Shown here: in pieces, positions 25,910 to 35,692 of the stretch
How the letters are laid out: each line of letters starts with the position of its first letter
Numbering within the stretch: position 1 is the first letter of the stretch
DNA from: Hydrococcus rivularis NIES-593
Lineage (GTDB): Bacteria > Cyanobacteriota > Cyanobacteriia > Cyanobacteriales > Microcystaceae
Assembly (NCBI RefSeq): GCF_001904635.1
Contig: NZ_MRCB01000032.1
Location: forward strand, 1-58,272
DNA: 58,272 bases
Direction of reading: 5' to 3'
The notes under the pieces: model-generated
What the model was told of the DNA's origin: nothing
The model's database searches: none
Seen by the model: the letters and a program-made list of their open reading frames with translations, nothing else
Position numbers and translations under genes: made by a program

Positions 25910-27178
25910 CTAAAACTCCTCAAGCTCGTTCGGTTCCGAGTTCAACATTTCTGGTGCCTTGGGGGAAATGAGGATTTCTTGTAGTTGACCGAGAAATAGG
26001 TTTTGAGCGATCGCGCTGGCATCTTCAGCAAGAGAAGCTTGCGACTGTTTAATTTTAGCTCGAACTTCTGGTGAATCTACTGCTGCTTGTTGTCGTAGCT
26101 TAATATTCCCTAAGTTGCTTTGATAGGTTGTCAGTAAAGTTTGGGTTTCTAGATATCCTGGCTCTGGCCCATCAACCGTTTTTAACAGTGCGATCGCGAC
26201 TTCCCACAGACTAACGCATTCGTGCCATTGGGTTGCGCCAAGGGGAGGATTTTGACAGGTTTGAGCGGCTCGATCGGCAAATTGCTTGGCAGTATCGATT
26301 AAAGTATTGGCGCGGTTGTTACGGGCGACTAAACTGGAAGCTTGTTGAAAGTCGCTTTGATAAGTATCGAGTTTGGCGTTTGCCCTCCTTCCCGCCAGAG
26401 TAGCTGGAGGAAGTTTAAATAATTCATCTAAAGCTGTCTGCCAAGTCTCAATAGCTGCTTGCTTTTGTGCTAGGGTAAACGAGCGATGATAAGTTTGTTT
26501 GGCTTGCTGGATCGTTGCTTCTAAGGTTTCGAGTCGAGCGATCGCATTTTTTTCTTGGAAAATTATCGTTTCCATGCGCCTAACCCGATCGCGTACCGCC
26601 CTAATCTCATCCCACGTCACCTGCCAAGATGGCTGGCGTTCGTCGTCCAAAACTTCTTCTACAGGCAAGGCATCGAGATTTTTTTGTGCCTGTCGGACTT
26701 TTTGTGCGCCCAATTGGAGATCGTTTTTGCTGGCAGCTCGATCGACGAGTTGCTCTGCTTGTTCTAGATGAGCGATCGCCTCTCGATAGTTCCGATCGAT
26801 TTCGACATGGGTAGGGAAAAGTAGAATCGATGCAGTTCTAGCGACGGGTTGGCGAGTTGAGGGTAAATTGACCAGCCAAACTAGCCCTGCCAAACCCGCC
26901 AAACCTGCCACTGCCCAGGATACAACGGCTACAGGACTGAAGGTTCGATTCACTTGCGCTGCTATTTTGAGGGCTTGTTCGCTAAAATTGGGAAAGATAT
27001 CGCTCGTTAACTGACGCAATTCTTCTTCGGCAATTGGTTTGCCCGCGCGATCGCGCAGCTTTTCTAGGCGCTTGAGCGCGATATCTCTTGCGACTTGTGG
27101 GACGAATTTTTCGCTAGCAGCACATTTTTCTACTTCAGCCTGTAGAATTTTCCAAGCTTTTTGATTCAGGCGCGACAT
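25910..27178 (-). CDS. Single-pass membrane protein with long helical C-terminal part
   Basis: A 422-residue protein. Residues ~1-80 form a small helical domain (AWKILQAEVEKCAASEKFVP ... GKPIAEEELRQL) similar to N-terminal parts seen in other cyanobacterial proteins. One membrane span lies at ~86-105 (VAVVSWAVAGLAGLAGLVWLV). The rest is helical, rich in Gln, Ala and Arg (IEDxL-like QLGAQKVRQAQKNLDALP, YRHSFTLAQKQAAIETWQTA type) and reads like TPR-free coiled-coil bundles. It lies 112 bp behind the small gene at 25797 in the divergent sense of reading (same strand, upstream). No named family; function unknown. Confidence 0.8.
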   Translation of the reverse strand: MSRLNQKAWKILQAEVEKCAASEKFVPQVARDIALKRLEKLRDRAGKPIAEEELRQLTSDIFPNFSEQALKIAAQVNRTFSPVAVVSWAVAGLAGLAGLVWLVNLPSTRQPVARTASILLFPTHVEIDRNYREAIAHLEQAEQLVDRAASKNDLQLGAQKVRQAQKNLDALPVEEVLDDERQPSWQVTWDEIRAVRDRVRRMETIIFQEKNAIARLETLEATIQQAKQTYHRSFTLAQKQAAIETWQTALDELFKLPPATLAGRRANAKLDTYQSDFQQASSLVARNNRANTLIDTAKQFADRAAQTCQNPPLGATQWHECVSLWEVAIALLKTVDGPEPGYLETQTLLTTYQSNLGNIKLRQQAAVDSPEVRAKIKQSQASLAEDASAIAQNLFLGQLQEILISPKAPEMLNSEPNELEEF

Positions 27179-27351
27179 ATCCTTAACCTCTAGCTACCGG
27201 AATTAGTGTTCCCAAATTCCCACCAATTCGCACTAAGATAGCGACTAGAAAAAAAGTTTTTTTTCTCCCCGCAAACCGGGGATAGATATTCGATAACAGA
27301 CGGCTCAAGTAGAAAAGATGTTGCGCCCTACTGCTAACTGGTAACTGTTCC

Positions 27352-28281
27352 GTGACCCTCGATAGTCTGCAAATTAAAGAAAAAGCCTTGTCTTTGGGGT
27401 TTCATCAAGTCGGTATTGCTGCGATCGCAAACGATCCGGACGACTCAGCCGCTGCCCGACTACAAGCTTGGCTGGCTCTAGGATATCATGCGGATATGGC
27501 ATGGATGGCGAACCCAAAACGCTTCGATATTCGTGCCTGCATGAGCGAAGTACAATCTGTCATTTGCGTTGCCCTTAACTATTACACGCCCCATCAACGT
27601 CCAGAGGGCAAGGAATACGGCAAAATTTCTCGCTATGGCTGGGGAAGAGATTACCACAAGGTAATGCACAAAAAGCTCAAAGCCCTCAGTCAATGGCTGG
27701 AAGCGCAAGCAGAAGGCATTCAAACTCGTTATTATGCCGATACGGGTCCCGTACAAGATAAAGTTTGGGCGCAACGGGCAGGAATTGGATGGATTGCCAA
27801 AAATGGAAATGTAATTACGAGAGAATACGGTAGTTGGATATTTTTAGGTGAAATTTTGACTAATATAGCCTTAAAAGCCGATACTCCCCATGCAGAACAC
27901 TGCGGGACTTGTACTCGCTGTCTGGAAGCTTGTCCGACAGGTGCGATCGCCAAACCTTTCATAGTGGATGCCAATCGCTGCATTGCCTATCATACAATTG
28001 AGAATCGCGCCGAAGAATTACCCACATCGATCGCCTCCCATTTGTCTGGTTGGATAGCAGGATGCGATATTTGTCAAGATGTCTGTCCGTGGAATCAGCG
28101 TTTTGCGAAAGAGACGAATATTGCCGATTTTCAGCCTTATCCTTGGAACATCGGACCAAAACTTAGGGAATTAGCCGAGATGAGCGATGAAGAGTGGGAG
28201 CGTCGATTTCCAGCCTCAGCGTTACGAAGGATTAAACCTGCGATGTTGCGTCGAAATGCTCGTGCTAATCTAAATAAATAA
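27352..28281 (+). CDS. queG: Epoxyqueuosine reductase QueG
   Basis: Last step of queuosine synthesis: reduces epoxyqueuosine in the wobble base of tRNA(Asp/Asn/His/Tyr) with cobalamin and two 4Fe-4S clusters. 309 residues. First cluster CGTCTRCLEACPTGAI, second cluster CDICQDVCPWNQRF; the N-terminal domain has YADTGPVQDKVWAQRAGIGW and KNGNVI, diagnostic of QueG. Start is GTG at 27352, which gives the usual N-terminus (LQIKEKALSLGFHQVGIA). Single gene, with no queuosine neighbours. Confidence 0.97.
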   Translation: MTLDSLQIKEKALSLGFHQVGIAAIANDPDDSAAARLQAWLALGYHADMAWMANPKRFDIRACMSEVQSVICVALNYYTPHQRPEGKEYGKISRYGWGRDYHKVMHKKLKALSQWLEAQAEGIQTRYYADTGPVQDKVWAQRAGIGWIAKNGNVITREYGSWIFLGEILTNIALKADTPHAEHCGTCTRCLEACPTGAIAKPFIVDANRCIAYHTIENRAEELPTSIASHLSGWIAGCDICQDVCPWNQRFAKETNIADFQPYPWNIGPKLRELAEMSDEEWERRFPASALRRIKPAMLRRNARANLNK

Positions 28282-28429
28282 GGAATTTTAAAGAATCTAA
28301 TATTAAAGAGCCAAGTATCCAGAAGCAATTGCTGGAAATTGCCACCTTCTTGTCTTAATCCCAATGCAGAAACGTCAGACCATTACTATCGAGTTTTTTC
28401 GACTCCGTGGTAGCTACTTCTAAATAACA

Positions 28430-29089
28430 ATGACAGTTAAAGTAATAATTTTTGATTTTGATGGAACTATTGCAGATACTCACGACGCATTAGTTGAAAT
28501 TACCAATCGCCTAGCAGGAGAATTTGGTTATAAACCTGTAGGTCAAGACGAACTTGAGATCTTAAAGACTTTAAGTTCTAGAGAGATTATAAAACGATCG
28601 CAGATTGCAGCAATTAAAATTCCCTTTCTCCTGAGAAGAGTCAAAACGGAATTAGGCAAAAAAATTAGAGATCTCAAGCCAGTTACGGGAATGGAAACCG
28701 CTCTATTTTGCTTAAAGGAGCAGGGTTATCAATTGGGAATTGTTACGTCTAATCAAAAGGATAATGTCTGCGCTTTTCTAGAAAATAACAACTTAGAATC
28801 GCTGTTTGATTTTATTTATTCGGGAGCTTCTTTGTTTGGAAAACATAAAGTTCTCGAAAAAATTCTCAGGCAATATAATTTACAACCCGATGAAGTCATT
28901 TATGTTGGCGATGAGACAAGAGATATCAATGCTGCCAAAACAAGCCGCGTCAAGGCAGTTGCCGTTGGTTGGGGATTCAATTCGCCATCGATTTTAGCCC
29001 AACATCAACCCGATTGTTTGATTTATCGTCCCCAAGAACTCGTCCGCGCGATCGCAAATTGTCAAACCGTCGATCGAAAAGCGCTTTAA
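28430..29089 (+). CDS. HAD-superfamily hydrolase (phosphoglycolate phosphatase-like)
   Basis: A 219-residue HAD phosphatase. Motif I FDFDGTIADT with nucleophile Asp9 and acid Asp11, motif II in LGIVTSNQK (Thr/Ser), motif III lysine in GKHKVLEKIL, motif IV VGDETRDINAAK. Helical cap of type C1 between ~17 and 85. The pattern GDETRDINAAKTSRVKAVAVGWGFNS is that of Gph/PGP-like enzymes of cyanobacteria; substrate may be phosphoglycolate or another small phosphate ester. It follows queG after 148 bp. Confidence 0.9.
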   Translation: MTVKVIIFDFDGTIADTHDALVEITNRLAGEFGYKPVGQDELEILKTLSSREIIKRSQIAAIKIPFLLRRVKTELGKKIRDLKPVTGMETALFCLKEQGYQLGIVTSNQKDNVCAFLENNNLESLFDFIYSGASLFGKHKVLEKILRQYNLQPDEVIYVGDETRDINAAKTSRVKAVAVGWGFNSPSILAQHQPDCLIYRPQELVRAIANCQTVDRKAL

Positions 29090-29155
29090 GCAGCTAGAGT
29101 CGATCCAACTTAGATCTATTATTTTGAGAGTTTTCTGTTGCGATCGCCACTAAAA

Positions 29156-29578
29156 CTACTCGTGACTTTCAGAGATCGCACTTGTTGGCTTTCTGATTAT
29201 CCATTTTCGCAATTGCTGTACCAGGGAAAAGGCTTTTTGTTGGGGTTTGGATAAATCCATAGAACGCGATACTACAACGAAACGACCGCCAGATTTTTGG
29301 CGAATAACCGGAAGATAAACCGAACGATATTCGCAAATCTGAAATCGTTTAGCATGACGCTGTTTGACTCTAAAAAAGCGGCTGTCTTGGTTGACTTGGG
29401 TTGCGATCGCCTGAAATTCCCAAATGGCTCTTTCTAACTCGGCTGATAATAGATTAATCCTTTCCGACTGCGCCTGTAACTGTTTTAAACCAATTTTGAT
29501 ACGTTCTTTAGGGTCAGTCTCAATAAAATTTTGAGATTCTAAAGGGAGAGCAGGAACTAACGTTAACAGTTTCTTCAT
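29156..29578 (-). CDS. Hypothetical protein
   Basis: A 140-residue soluble protein not recognised. The N-terminal third has a helix (ERIKIGLKQLQAQSERINLLSAELERAIWEF style, ~25-55). The C-terminal half is basic with beta character (FFRVKQRHAKRFQICEYRSV, then RFVVVSRSMDLSKPQQKAFS, ending LRKWIIRKP). ATG at 29578. It is convergent with the HAD gene and divergent from the redoxin gene. Codon use, with a HIP1-type site inside, looks native. Function unknown. Confidence 0.75.
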   Translation of the reverse strand: MKKLLTLVPALPLESQNFIETDPKERIKIGLKQLQAQSERINLLSAELERAIWEFQAIATQVNQDSRFFRVKQRHAKRFQICEYRSVYLPVIRQKSGGRFVVVSRSMDLSKPQQKAFSLVQQLRKWIIRKPTSAISESHE

Positions 29579-29747
29579 ATTCGTTGAGGTGTTAATCCTT
29601 CTTCAGATTGTAGAACATTAGTACCATGAGTACAAGATCGATCGAGAGCGATCGCTACTTGAATTTTGATTGTAAATCCTAGTATTTGTACGAGAATATA
29701 GATTGAAAGATAGATATAGATTTAGTTCGGATTAGGAATTTGCATCA

Positions 29748-30329
29748 ATGGCATTAACCGAATCGACCATGTTATCGCTGGGAACAAAAGCGCCCGATTT
29801 CCAGCTACCGGATGTTGTCTGGGGCAAGACGATTTCTCTAGAGACATTTGCCGACCAAGAAGCGCTTTTGGTGATGTTTATTTGTCAGCATTGTCCTTTT
29901 GTTCAACACGTCAAACACGAGTTAGCCAAGCTTGGCAAAGACTACGCCGATACCAAACTCGGCATTGTCGCCATCAGTGCCAACGATGTTGCCAACTATC
30001 CCGACGATTCTCCCGAAAACCTCAAAGCCATGGCACAGGAACTCGGCTTTACTTTTCCCCTATGCTATGACGAAAGCCAAGAGACGGCTAAGGCTTACAC
30101 GGCTGCTTGTACGCCAGACTTCTTCCTCTTCGATGCCAATCGACAGCTTGTTTACAGGGGTCAATTGGATGACAGCCGTCCTAACAACAATATCCCCGTG
30201 ACGGGTAAAGATTTACGCGCCGCGATCGATGCCCTACTAGCAGGTAAAGAAGTCGATTCTCACCAAAAACCCAGTATCGGTTGCAACATCAAATGGAAGC
30301 GCGGCAACGAACCTCCCTACTACGGTTAA
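29748..30329 (+). CDS. Thioredoxin-fold peroxiredoxin-like protein
   Basis: A 193-residue protein of the AhpC/TSA-redoxin group. PDFQLPDVVWGKTISLE at the start, then the active-site FICQHCPFVQHVK with Cys46 and Cys49 (CxxC), the cis-Pro segment ACTPDFFLFD and the end SIGCNIKWKRGNEPPYY. This layout is the common cyanobacterial 'thioredoxin family' protein of ~190 residues, likely reducing peroxides or disulfides in the cytoplasm. ATG at 29748 behind TTAGGAATT. Single gene. Confidence 0.92.
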   Translation: MALTESTMLSLGTKAPDFQLPDVVWGKTISLETFADQEALLVMFICQHCPFVQHVKHELAKLGKDYADTKLGIVAISANDVANYPDDSPENLKAMAQELGFTFPLCYDESQETAKAYTAACTPDFFLFDANRQLVYRGQLDDSRPNNNIPVTGKDLRAAIDALLAGKEVDSHQKPSIGCNIKWKRGNEPPYYG

Positions 30330-30443
30330 AGATTTCAACGCATGTGTCGCGCAGGATTCCCTAATCTTCCATCAACTTGCTGATGAGTTTTTATGGACGA
30401 TTTGAAAGTATTGACAGAGGAAAGTTTCGCAATTGGCATCAAC

Positions 30444-30465
30444 GCCTAGAACTAAAGTTCTAGGC
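30444..30465. repeat. 22-bp near-perfect palindrome between convergent genes
   Basis: Arms GCCTAGAACT and AGTTCTAGGC with a two-base loop. It lies between the convergent redoxin and PP2C genes and may end both transcripts, though no T-run follows directly. The same word is a dispersed spacer repeat in cyanobacteria to my knowledge. Confidence 0.65.
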
Positions 30466-30580
30466 TCAAAGCTCAACTTTATTAAAATAGACTGAAATTC
30501 CTATCGAGTCTTTTTTTAGAAGACTTTTTCTATCTTTCTATCGGCTAGGAAATTAATTACCGAGTTTGGCAACAAGCTTG

Positions 30581-31306
30581 CTAGTATTGAACAATAATCA
30601 CTACAGTAATGTTATCGGAGCCTCCAGCTTTTTTAGCAGCTTCGACAAGCTGCGTTGCGGCTTCTTCGCAGGTCTGGCTCGACTGAAGGACTTCGCCAAT
30701 CAGTTCGTCAGGGACTTCTTCGGTCAATCCATCGCTGCACATCAGCAAGCGATCGCCTGCTTTAACGTCCAAAGGATAGATATCCATTTGGTGTAAATCC
30801 TTGCGTCCCAGACATTGGAATAACACGTGCCGCCAGGGGTGCACTTTGGCTTGTTCTGGGGAAATGTCTCCAACTTTGAGCGCCCGTGCCACCCAAGTAT
30901 GATCTTCGCTAATCTGTTCTAATTGGGAATCTCGCAATCTGTAAAGACGGGAATCGCCAATATGAGCGTACCAAGGTTGGTTTTGGCGGAACGCGACCAC
31001 CACGGCAGTCGTTCCCATATCTCCCCGTTCGGGATGGTCGTATTGATCTTCGAGAATGCCTTGATTGGCTTGTTTCAATGCCTCTTCTAGGAGAACGTCA
31101 GAAGCCATGTCGGAATCCCAATGTTCGTCCAAGTAAGCCGCGATTCGCTTAGTGGCAATTTGACTGGCTTCCTGTCCGCCAGCATGCCCTCCCATGCCAT
31201 CAGCGACTATAAAAAAGCGCCCTTCAGGGTCGAGATAGAAATTATCCTGATTGACTGAGCGCAGCAATCCGGGATCGGTAAGACCCGTGAAGCGACGTTT
31301 CATCAT
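30581..31306 (-). CDS. PP2C-family Ser/Thr protein phosphatase
   Basis: Removes phosphate from Ser/Thr in proteins using two or three Mn2+/Mg2+. 241 residues from ATG 31306 (a GTG at 31327 would add seven). All PPM motifs are visible: GLLRSVNQDNFY, FIVADGMGGHAGG, GTTAVVV, HIGDSRLYRL, CSDGLTEEV and GGSDNITVVII. Cyanobacterial PphA, which dephosphorylates PII, is of this size and type, but orthology cannot be fixed by eye. Single gene. Confidence 0.95.
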   Translation of the reverse strand: MMKRRFTGLTDPGLLRSVNQDNFYLDPEGRFFIVADGMGGHAGGQEASQIATKRIAAYLDEHWDSDMASDVLLEEALKQANQGILEDQYDHPERGDMGTTAVVVAFRQNQPWYAHIGDSRLYRLRDSQLEQISEDHTWVARALKVGDISPEQAKVHPWRHVLFQCLGRKDLHQMDIYPLDVKAGDRLLMCSDGLTEEVPDELIGEVLQSSQTCEEAATQLVEAAKKAGGSDNITVVIIVQY

Positions 31307-31439
31307 TGGCAAGCTTGATTCCAACACGGTAATAGGAACGATCGATTATATAGTTAGGAAAGTGATACTCAATGATAAACCAGATTTGCGTTTAACCTCT
31401 ACAATTTATCATTTTCCTGTTATTTGTCAGAGTTGACCT

Positions 31440-33197
31440 TTAAAACATCCGATCTAAGCGATCGAGCCGTCTGAGCAGGCGAAAGAAAGCCCAAGCGGGA
31501 GCTATTGCCAACAAAAGAACAGCTATTGCTGCTTGTACTTTGCCATAGACATATAAAATTGTCGCAGACAAGATGAAGGTAGCAATAAATAAAGTATAGT
31601 TAGTTCCGAGTTGAAGCGCACTCAAACGTCGCAAAATGCGATCGGATTCGCTAGATCGCACCCGAATTTTAATATCGCCGCGTTCTAACTTCTCGATCGT
31701 ATCTTCGATGCGCCCGGGCAGTCCCAACGCCGTAGTGCCAACTCGCGCTGCTTCTCGTCCCAGTTCGTCAAAAATATTGCTTCCGTTTCTACCGTTTGTG
31801 TTGCTCATAAGCTGTATAGCAAATGGTTGTGCCACCTCCATAAAGTTAAATTCCGGATCTAACCCTTTGCCCACGCCTTCTAGAGTTGAAAAGGCTCGCA
31901 TAACAAAAGTAAACGTCGCTGGAAAGCGAAAGGGCTGATCGTAAGCGATCTCGTAAAGATCTTCGCTAATTTGGTCGATCGATTGCTCTTCAAACGGCTT
32001 ATCCATGAAGTTATCAAGCATGTACTGGATCGAACGCCGCACCGGACTCATATCTCCTGTTGGCTCTAAGGCTCCCAGCTCGATCAAGGAATTTACCACG
32101 CGATCGGCATTTTTCTCGGCAATGCCAAACAGGGTCTGCATTAATTTTTCGCGAATATTGGTCTTAATCTCGCCCATCATGCCGAAGTCGTAGAAAATCA
32201 ACGATCCATCGGGGCTGACAGCCAGGTTGCCGGGATGGGGGTCGGCGTGAAAGAAGCCGTCATTAAGCAATTGTTGCAGATAAGCTCTAGCCCCAAGTTT
32301 AGCGAGTAATTTTCTATCCAGCCCAGCCGCTTCTAGGGCTTCGTAGTGACTGATTTTAATCCCAGGTACGTATTCGAGCGTTAAAACTCGCGGCGACGTA
32401 TAACGCCAATAGACTTTAGGGACTTTCACCCAATTTTGAGTGCGAAAGTTGCGGCGGAAGGTGTCGGCGTTACGCCCTTCGTTGAGATAGTCCGTTTCTA
32501 GCCAAAGAATGCGGCAGCACTCCTCATATATTCCCAGCCAATCGCGTCCTTTACCCCACTTAGGATGATTTTGAAAATAATGGGCAATCTTTTTGAGAAT
32601 AGCCAGATCGATAGTGAACAGCTTTTTCAAACCGGGACGCTGGACTTTGACGACCACTTCTTCCCCGGAATGCAGTTGGGCTTTATGAACTTGTCCCAAG
32701 CTAGCCGCCGCGATGGGAACGGGATCGAAATGGCGAAAGAGTTTATTCATCGGCTTGCCTAAATCGGCTTCCACGATCGCGACTACTTGTTCGTAGGTAA
32801 AGGCGGGAACTTGGTCTTGTAGTTTGGCGAGTTCTTCTACGTATTCGGCGGGGAATAAATCTGCTCGCGTCGAGAAGAGCTGACCGACTTTAATGAAAGT
32901 CGGTCCCAACTCCAGTAGGCTTTCTCGAATCCAAGCTGCTTGCATTTTTCTGCGTCGGAAAAGCTTGGCTTCCTCGTACCCACCCTTATAGCTCCACTTT
33001 TTGCCGTTGAGCCACAATTTGAGCAGCAATAGCAAAACGAACCGCCAAATATCAAAGCGTCGGCGATTGATAGAGTAATTTTCTTGATTCCAGCGATAGG
33101 CACTCTTAGGGGATGGGTTTGGGAGAATGCGCTTGCTGGAGTCAGGATCGGGTGAGTACTGAGTGGTGTTGTTAGTGTTGGGAGACAGGGCAGACAC
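31440..33197 (-). CDS. ABC1/UbiB/AarF-family atypical kinase
   Basis: A 585-residue protein. N-terminal KxGQ signature in FIKVGQLFSTRADLFPAEY, the Ala-rich loop AAASLGQVHKAQL, ATP lysine in VVVKVQRPG, catalytic FFHADPHPGNL, metal-binding DFGMMGE. Two C-terminal membrane spans (~525-575; TLFIATFILSATILYVYG and AIAVLLLAIAPAWAFF). UbiB/ABC1K proteins regulate quinone and isoprenoid metabolism at membranes; cyanobacteria have several, linked to plastoquinone and tocopherol. Start is GTG at 33197; no in-frame ATG exists before the KxGQ region. It lies 125 bp behind the DUF6825 gene. Confidence 0.95.
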   Translation of the reverse strand: MSALSPNTNNTTQYSPDPDSSKRILPNPSPKSAYRWNQENYSINRRRFDIWRFVLLLLLKLWLNGKKWSYKGGYEEAKLFRRRKMQAAWIRESLLELGPTFIKVGQLFSTRADLFPAEYVEELAKLQDQVPAFTYEQVVAIVEADLGKPMNKLFRHFDPVPIAAASLGQVHKAQLHSGEEVVVKVQRPGLKKLFTIDLAILKKIAHYFQNHPKWGKGRDWLGIYEECCRILWLETDYLNEGRNADTFRRNFRTQNWVKVPKVYWRYTSPRVLTLEYVPGIKISHYEALEAAGLDRKLLAKLGARAYLQQLLNDGFFHADPHPGNLAVSPDGSLIFYDFGMMGEIKTNIREKLMQTLFGIAEKNADRVVNSLIELGALEPTGDMSPVRRSIQYMLDNFMDKPFEEQSIDQISEDLYEIAYDQPFRFPATFTFVMRAFSTLEGVGKGLDPEFNFMEVAQPFAIQLMSNTNGRNGSNIFDELGREAARVGTTALGLPGRIEDTIEKLERGDIKIRVRSSESDRILRRLSALQLGTNYTLFIATFILSATILYVYGKVQAAIAVLLLAIAPAWAFFRLLRRLDRLDRMF

Positions 33198-33322
33198 TCG
33201 TTTTGTTTTCGTGAATCTTTACTGGAGATGATATTAATCTCAAAAATTGTAAAAATTTTTAAGAAAAAATTAACAATTTAAGGACACGGCTGAGGAATAA
33301 CGCGATCGCGCTTCAAGGCAAA

Positions 33323-33619
33323 CTAACTGCGAAAATTTTTGATTTCTGCCCGCAGGCGAGCGATTTCGGCTCGCAGTTCGTCGATTTCTTCCTGTAAGTC
33401 TCCGGAAGACTCTGTTGCCCCTGTCGTGCTTTCTTGAGCAGCTTCCCGCTCTGCCCTGGCCTGAACTTCTTCAACGAATTTGCGCAGGCGCTCTCGCTGT
33501 TCGGCATCGAATTTGCCCAATTCGCTAAGGGCGTTGGTAAACGTCTCTTCAACTTTCTCATTTAGGACTTCAGCTAAAGCCCTACCAAAAAAGAAGGCGC
33601 GCAGAACTGGATTGCTCAT
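33323..33619 (-). CDS. DUF6825-type small coiled-coil protein
   Basis: A 98-residue protein: [20 protein letters not shown] at the start, a helix up to ~55 ([20 protein letters not shown]), a short Ser/Thr-rich hinge and a C-terminal coiled coil ([19 protein letters not shown]). Related proteins occur in cyanobacteria and chloroplasts (DUF6825, from memory), where they are thylakoid-associated and uncharacterised. ATG at 33619. It is upstream of the UbiB-family gene on the same strand. Confidence 0.82.
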   Translation of the reverse strand: MSNPVLRAFFFGRALAEVLNEKVEETFTNALSELGKFDAEQRERLRKFVEEVQARAEREAAQESTTGATESSGDLQEEIDELRAEIARLRAEIKNFRS

Positions 33620-33833
33620 GGGAAAACTTTCTTAATCAGTTTCGTAACAAATTATATCTTGCTTCTCTAAAAACCTGGGATCGAGCAGGAAGGCTAAATT
33701 CCGAAAAGAAGTTAAGCCTAGGAAAACTGTAGCGATCGCGCTAGCATACTGACAACGGGTAAAAGTCTCCTCATAAAAACGAGCAATCGCGCCGCCCATT
33801 GACCGTTTTCAACTCACAAAGGAGAAGGGACGA

Positions 33834-34415
33834 ATGACAAAAGAATTGATGAAAATTCTGAGCGGTATTCTTTTTCTCAGTTGCATCAGCCCCGTTGCCG
33901 CCCATAACATCGAGACCGATGGCGATGTCGGCGCTACGTTTCATATCGAACCCAATCATAATCCCCGCGCGGGAGAACCTGCTAGAGCTTGGTTTGCCTT
34001 AACTCGTCAAGGCGGAGAACTGATTCCCCTAGACCAGTGTAACTGTCAGTTAACCGTTCGTCCTCAATCTAAGGATATAGAAGGCTCATCAATTCCCAAT
34101 CCTCCACTAAAGGCTGTCTCGGCAGAACAGTATCGAAATATTCCTGGGGCAGATATTGTCTTTCCAGAAGCGGGAATTTATGAATTAGAGATCGGTGGAA
34201 CTCCTAAAGGAAAGACAAAATTTAAGCCATTTAAGCTAGCGTATAGCGTTACCGTTCTTCCAGGAAAAACTGTCTCTCAAAAAAGTTCTTCACAGTCAGC
34301 AACTAATAAACACAATAAAGGGCAATGGATAGGGGTTGCGATCGCGTCTGTTGCTATTTTCTCGACGGTTAGCATTTATCTGGCGAAAAAACCATCTAAA
34401 TCCAAAGAAAAATAA
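33834..34415 (+). CDS. Exported protein with C-terminal membrane anchor
   Basis: A 193-residue protein with a signal peptide (LMKILSGILFLSCISPVAA, cleavage before HNIETDG). The mature part has an immunoglobulin-like look (GATFHIEPNHNPRAGEPARAW, then CNCQLTVRPQ, then FPEAGIYELEIGG), close in style to periplasmic FixH/CopC-like domains. After a Ser-rich linker comes one membrane span (~164-183, GVAIASVAIFSTVSIYLA) and a Lys-rich end. ATG at 33834 behind AAAGGAG. CNC and the N-terminal histidine could bind metal; this is speculation. No named family. Confidence 0.83.
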   Translation: MTKELMKILSGILFLSCISPVAAHNIETDGDVGATFHIEPNHNPRAGEPARAWFALTRQGGELIPLDQCNCQLTVRPQSKDIEGSSIPNPPLKAVSAEQYRNIPGADIVFPEAGIYELEIGGTPKGKTKFKPFKLAYSVTVLPGKTVSQKSSSQSATNKHNKGQWIGVAIASVAIFSTVSIYLAKKPSKSKEK

Positions 34416-34429
34416 TCCGAAAAAATCGA

Positions 34430-35692
34430 TTAGGGCCGTCGTAAAATAGCAAATGCCGAGGTATAGCCGTGTAAAAACGTCCTACCGCCTACGGGACCGA
34501 TTTCTCCGTTGCAGAAAAAACCTCCTAGAGGAATATCATGTAAATAGCGCCCAAAGAGCTTGGAATCGAAATTAGGCACTCCATAGAGAGCTTCTCCTCG
34601 TCCGAGACAAGAAAACATGAGAGCACCCGCCCCTAGAAAGGATGTTCCTTTTTCTTTTTGATAAGCTTCTAGGAGAAATTCTAGATCTTCAGCAGAGGTT
34701 TGAGAATCTCGCAGATGAAATTGTATCCTTTGACCGGGACGAATGCGATCGCCCACTGCCATGGCCCCCTTTCTCGGATCTACCCCTAGCAGATTCCGAA
34801 TTAAAAAATCTCCTCGTCCCAGTTGAGATTTAAATTCATCCCTAGCAATGCCTATAAATAGCGAATGCTGGGCTAACTCGCGATCTTTATCGTCTAGAGT
34901 TTGCAGTAAGTCTCTCAACACCTCTAGTGGCGGACGAGAAGAAGACGCGATCCCTTCATTGCCATCCTCAATCTCGGTCAACTCCAGGATAATATTGCGC
35001 TCTCCCTGACTCACGCGATAGGGCTTGCCAATTGGGCGGCATCCTTGCGCCACAATCGTTTCTAGAATCAGGTTGCCGCTTAACGCTACGCCCACCGTCC
35101 CTTCGCGATATAAAGATGGGCCGGAATGGTTGGGGGAATGGTAAAATAAGGCACTTTGAACTCCCATCGTTTGGGTGCTAGCCAATCCTCCTACCTTCAC
35201 CGAACCCGGATAAGCAAAATCTAGTCCCTCTATCAAATCATTGACTCTTGAGGTAAAAGGATCGCACAGCAAAATAAATTGAGGGTTTTTCTGAGGCGGA
35301 ACTCCTATTAACTCTACCCAAGCTTCTGGCGAACTATCTAAATCTGGGATTTCCTCAGCCGAGACGTGGAACGGATGAATCTCGACCCCTGGCAACTGTG
35401 CTACACTGAGGCTAAGAGCAGGATCGCCTTCTACTTCGATAGTTTGGGAGCGATCGTCCGTGCCGATAACGCCACCGCCACCACAGCCAATCAGGACTGG
35501 GAGCGGAAGTTTTTCGAGCATTAGTGGCATCACGCGCGGAAAATCAGTGGCATAAGCAGAGGAAATGAAAAACACTCCTAAATCAGGATTTCCTGACAAA
35601 GACTGTTGAACCCTCTCAGTAACTTCTGCGATGGCGGTTTCTAGAGAGGGACGAGTTGATAAAGCATTTGTCCACTGCATCCGTTCGGTCAT
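34430..35692 (-). CDS. FIST domain protein
   Basis: A 420-residue soluble protein with FIST_N (~25-235; GVFFISSAYATDFPRVMPL, IGCGGGGVIG, VKVGGLASTQTM) and FIST_C (~236-415; FIGIARDEF, then SCLGRGEALYG, ending GGFFCNGEIGPVGGRTFLHG). FIST is a ligand-binding sensor domain, often fused to or next to signalling proteins; stand-alone forms are common in cyanobacteria. ATG at 35692 preferred over a TTG at 35707. It is convergent with the exported protein gene. Ligand unknown. Confidence 0.93.
   Translation of the reverse strand: MTERMQWTNALSTRPSLETAIAEVTERVQQSLSGNPDLGVFFISSAYATDFPRVMPLMLEKLPLPVLIGCGGGGVIGTDDRSQTIEVEGDPALSLSVAQLPGVEIHPFHVSAEEIPDLDSSPEAWVELIGVPPQKNPQFILLCDPFTSRVNDLIEGLDFAYPGSVKVGGLASTQTMGVQSALFYHSPNHSGPSLYREGTVGVALSGNLILETIVAQGCRPIGKPYRVSQGERNIILELTEIEDGNEGIASSSRPPLEVLRDLLQTLDDKDRELAQHSLFIGIARDEFKSQLGRGDFLIRNLLGVDPRKGAMAVGDRIRPGQRIQFHLRDSQTSAEDLEFLLEAYQKEKGTSFLGAGALMFSCLGRGEALYGVPNFDSKLFGRYLHDIPLGGFFCNGEIGPVGGRTFLHGYTSAFAILRRP

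Noticed and set aside
30444-30465. CRISPR-like or riboswitch structure at the palindrome
   Set aside because: Single copy, no spacer series and no aptamer-like core; treated as a dispersed palindrome.
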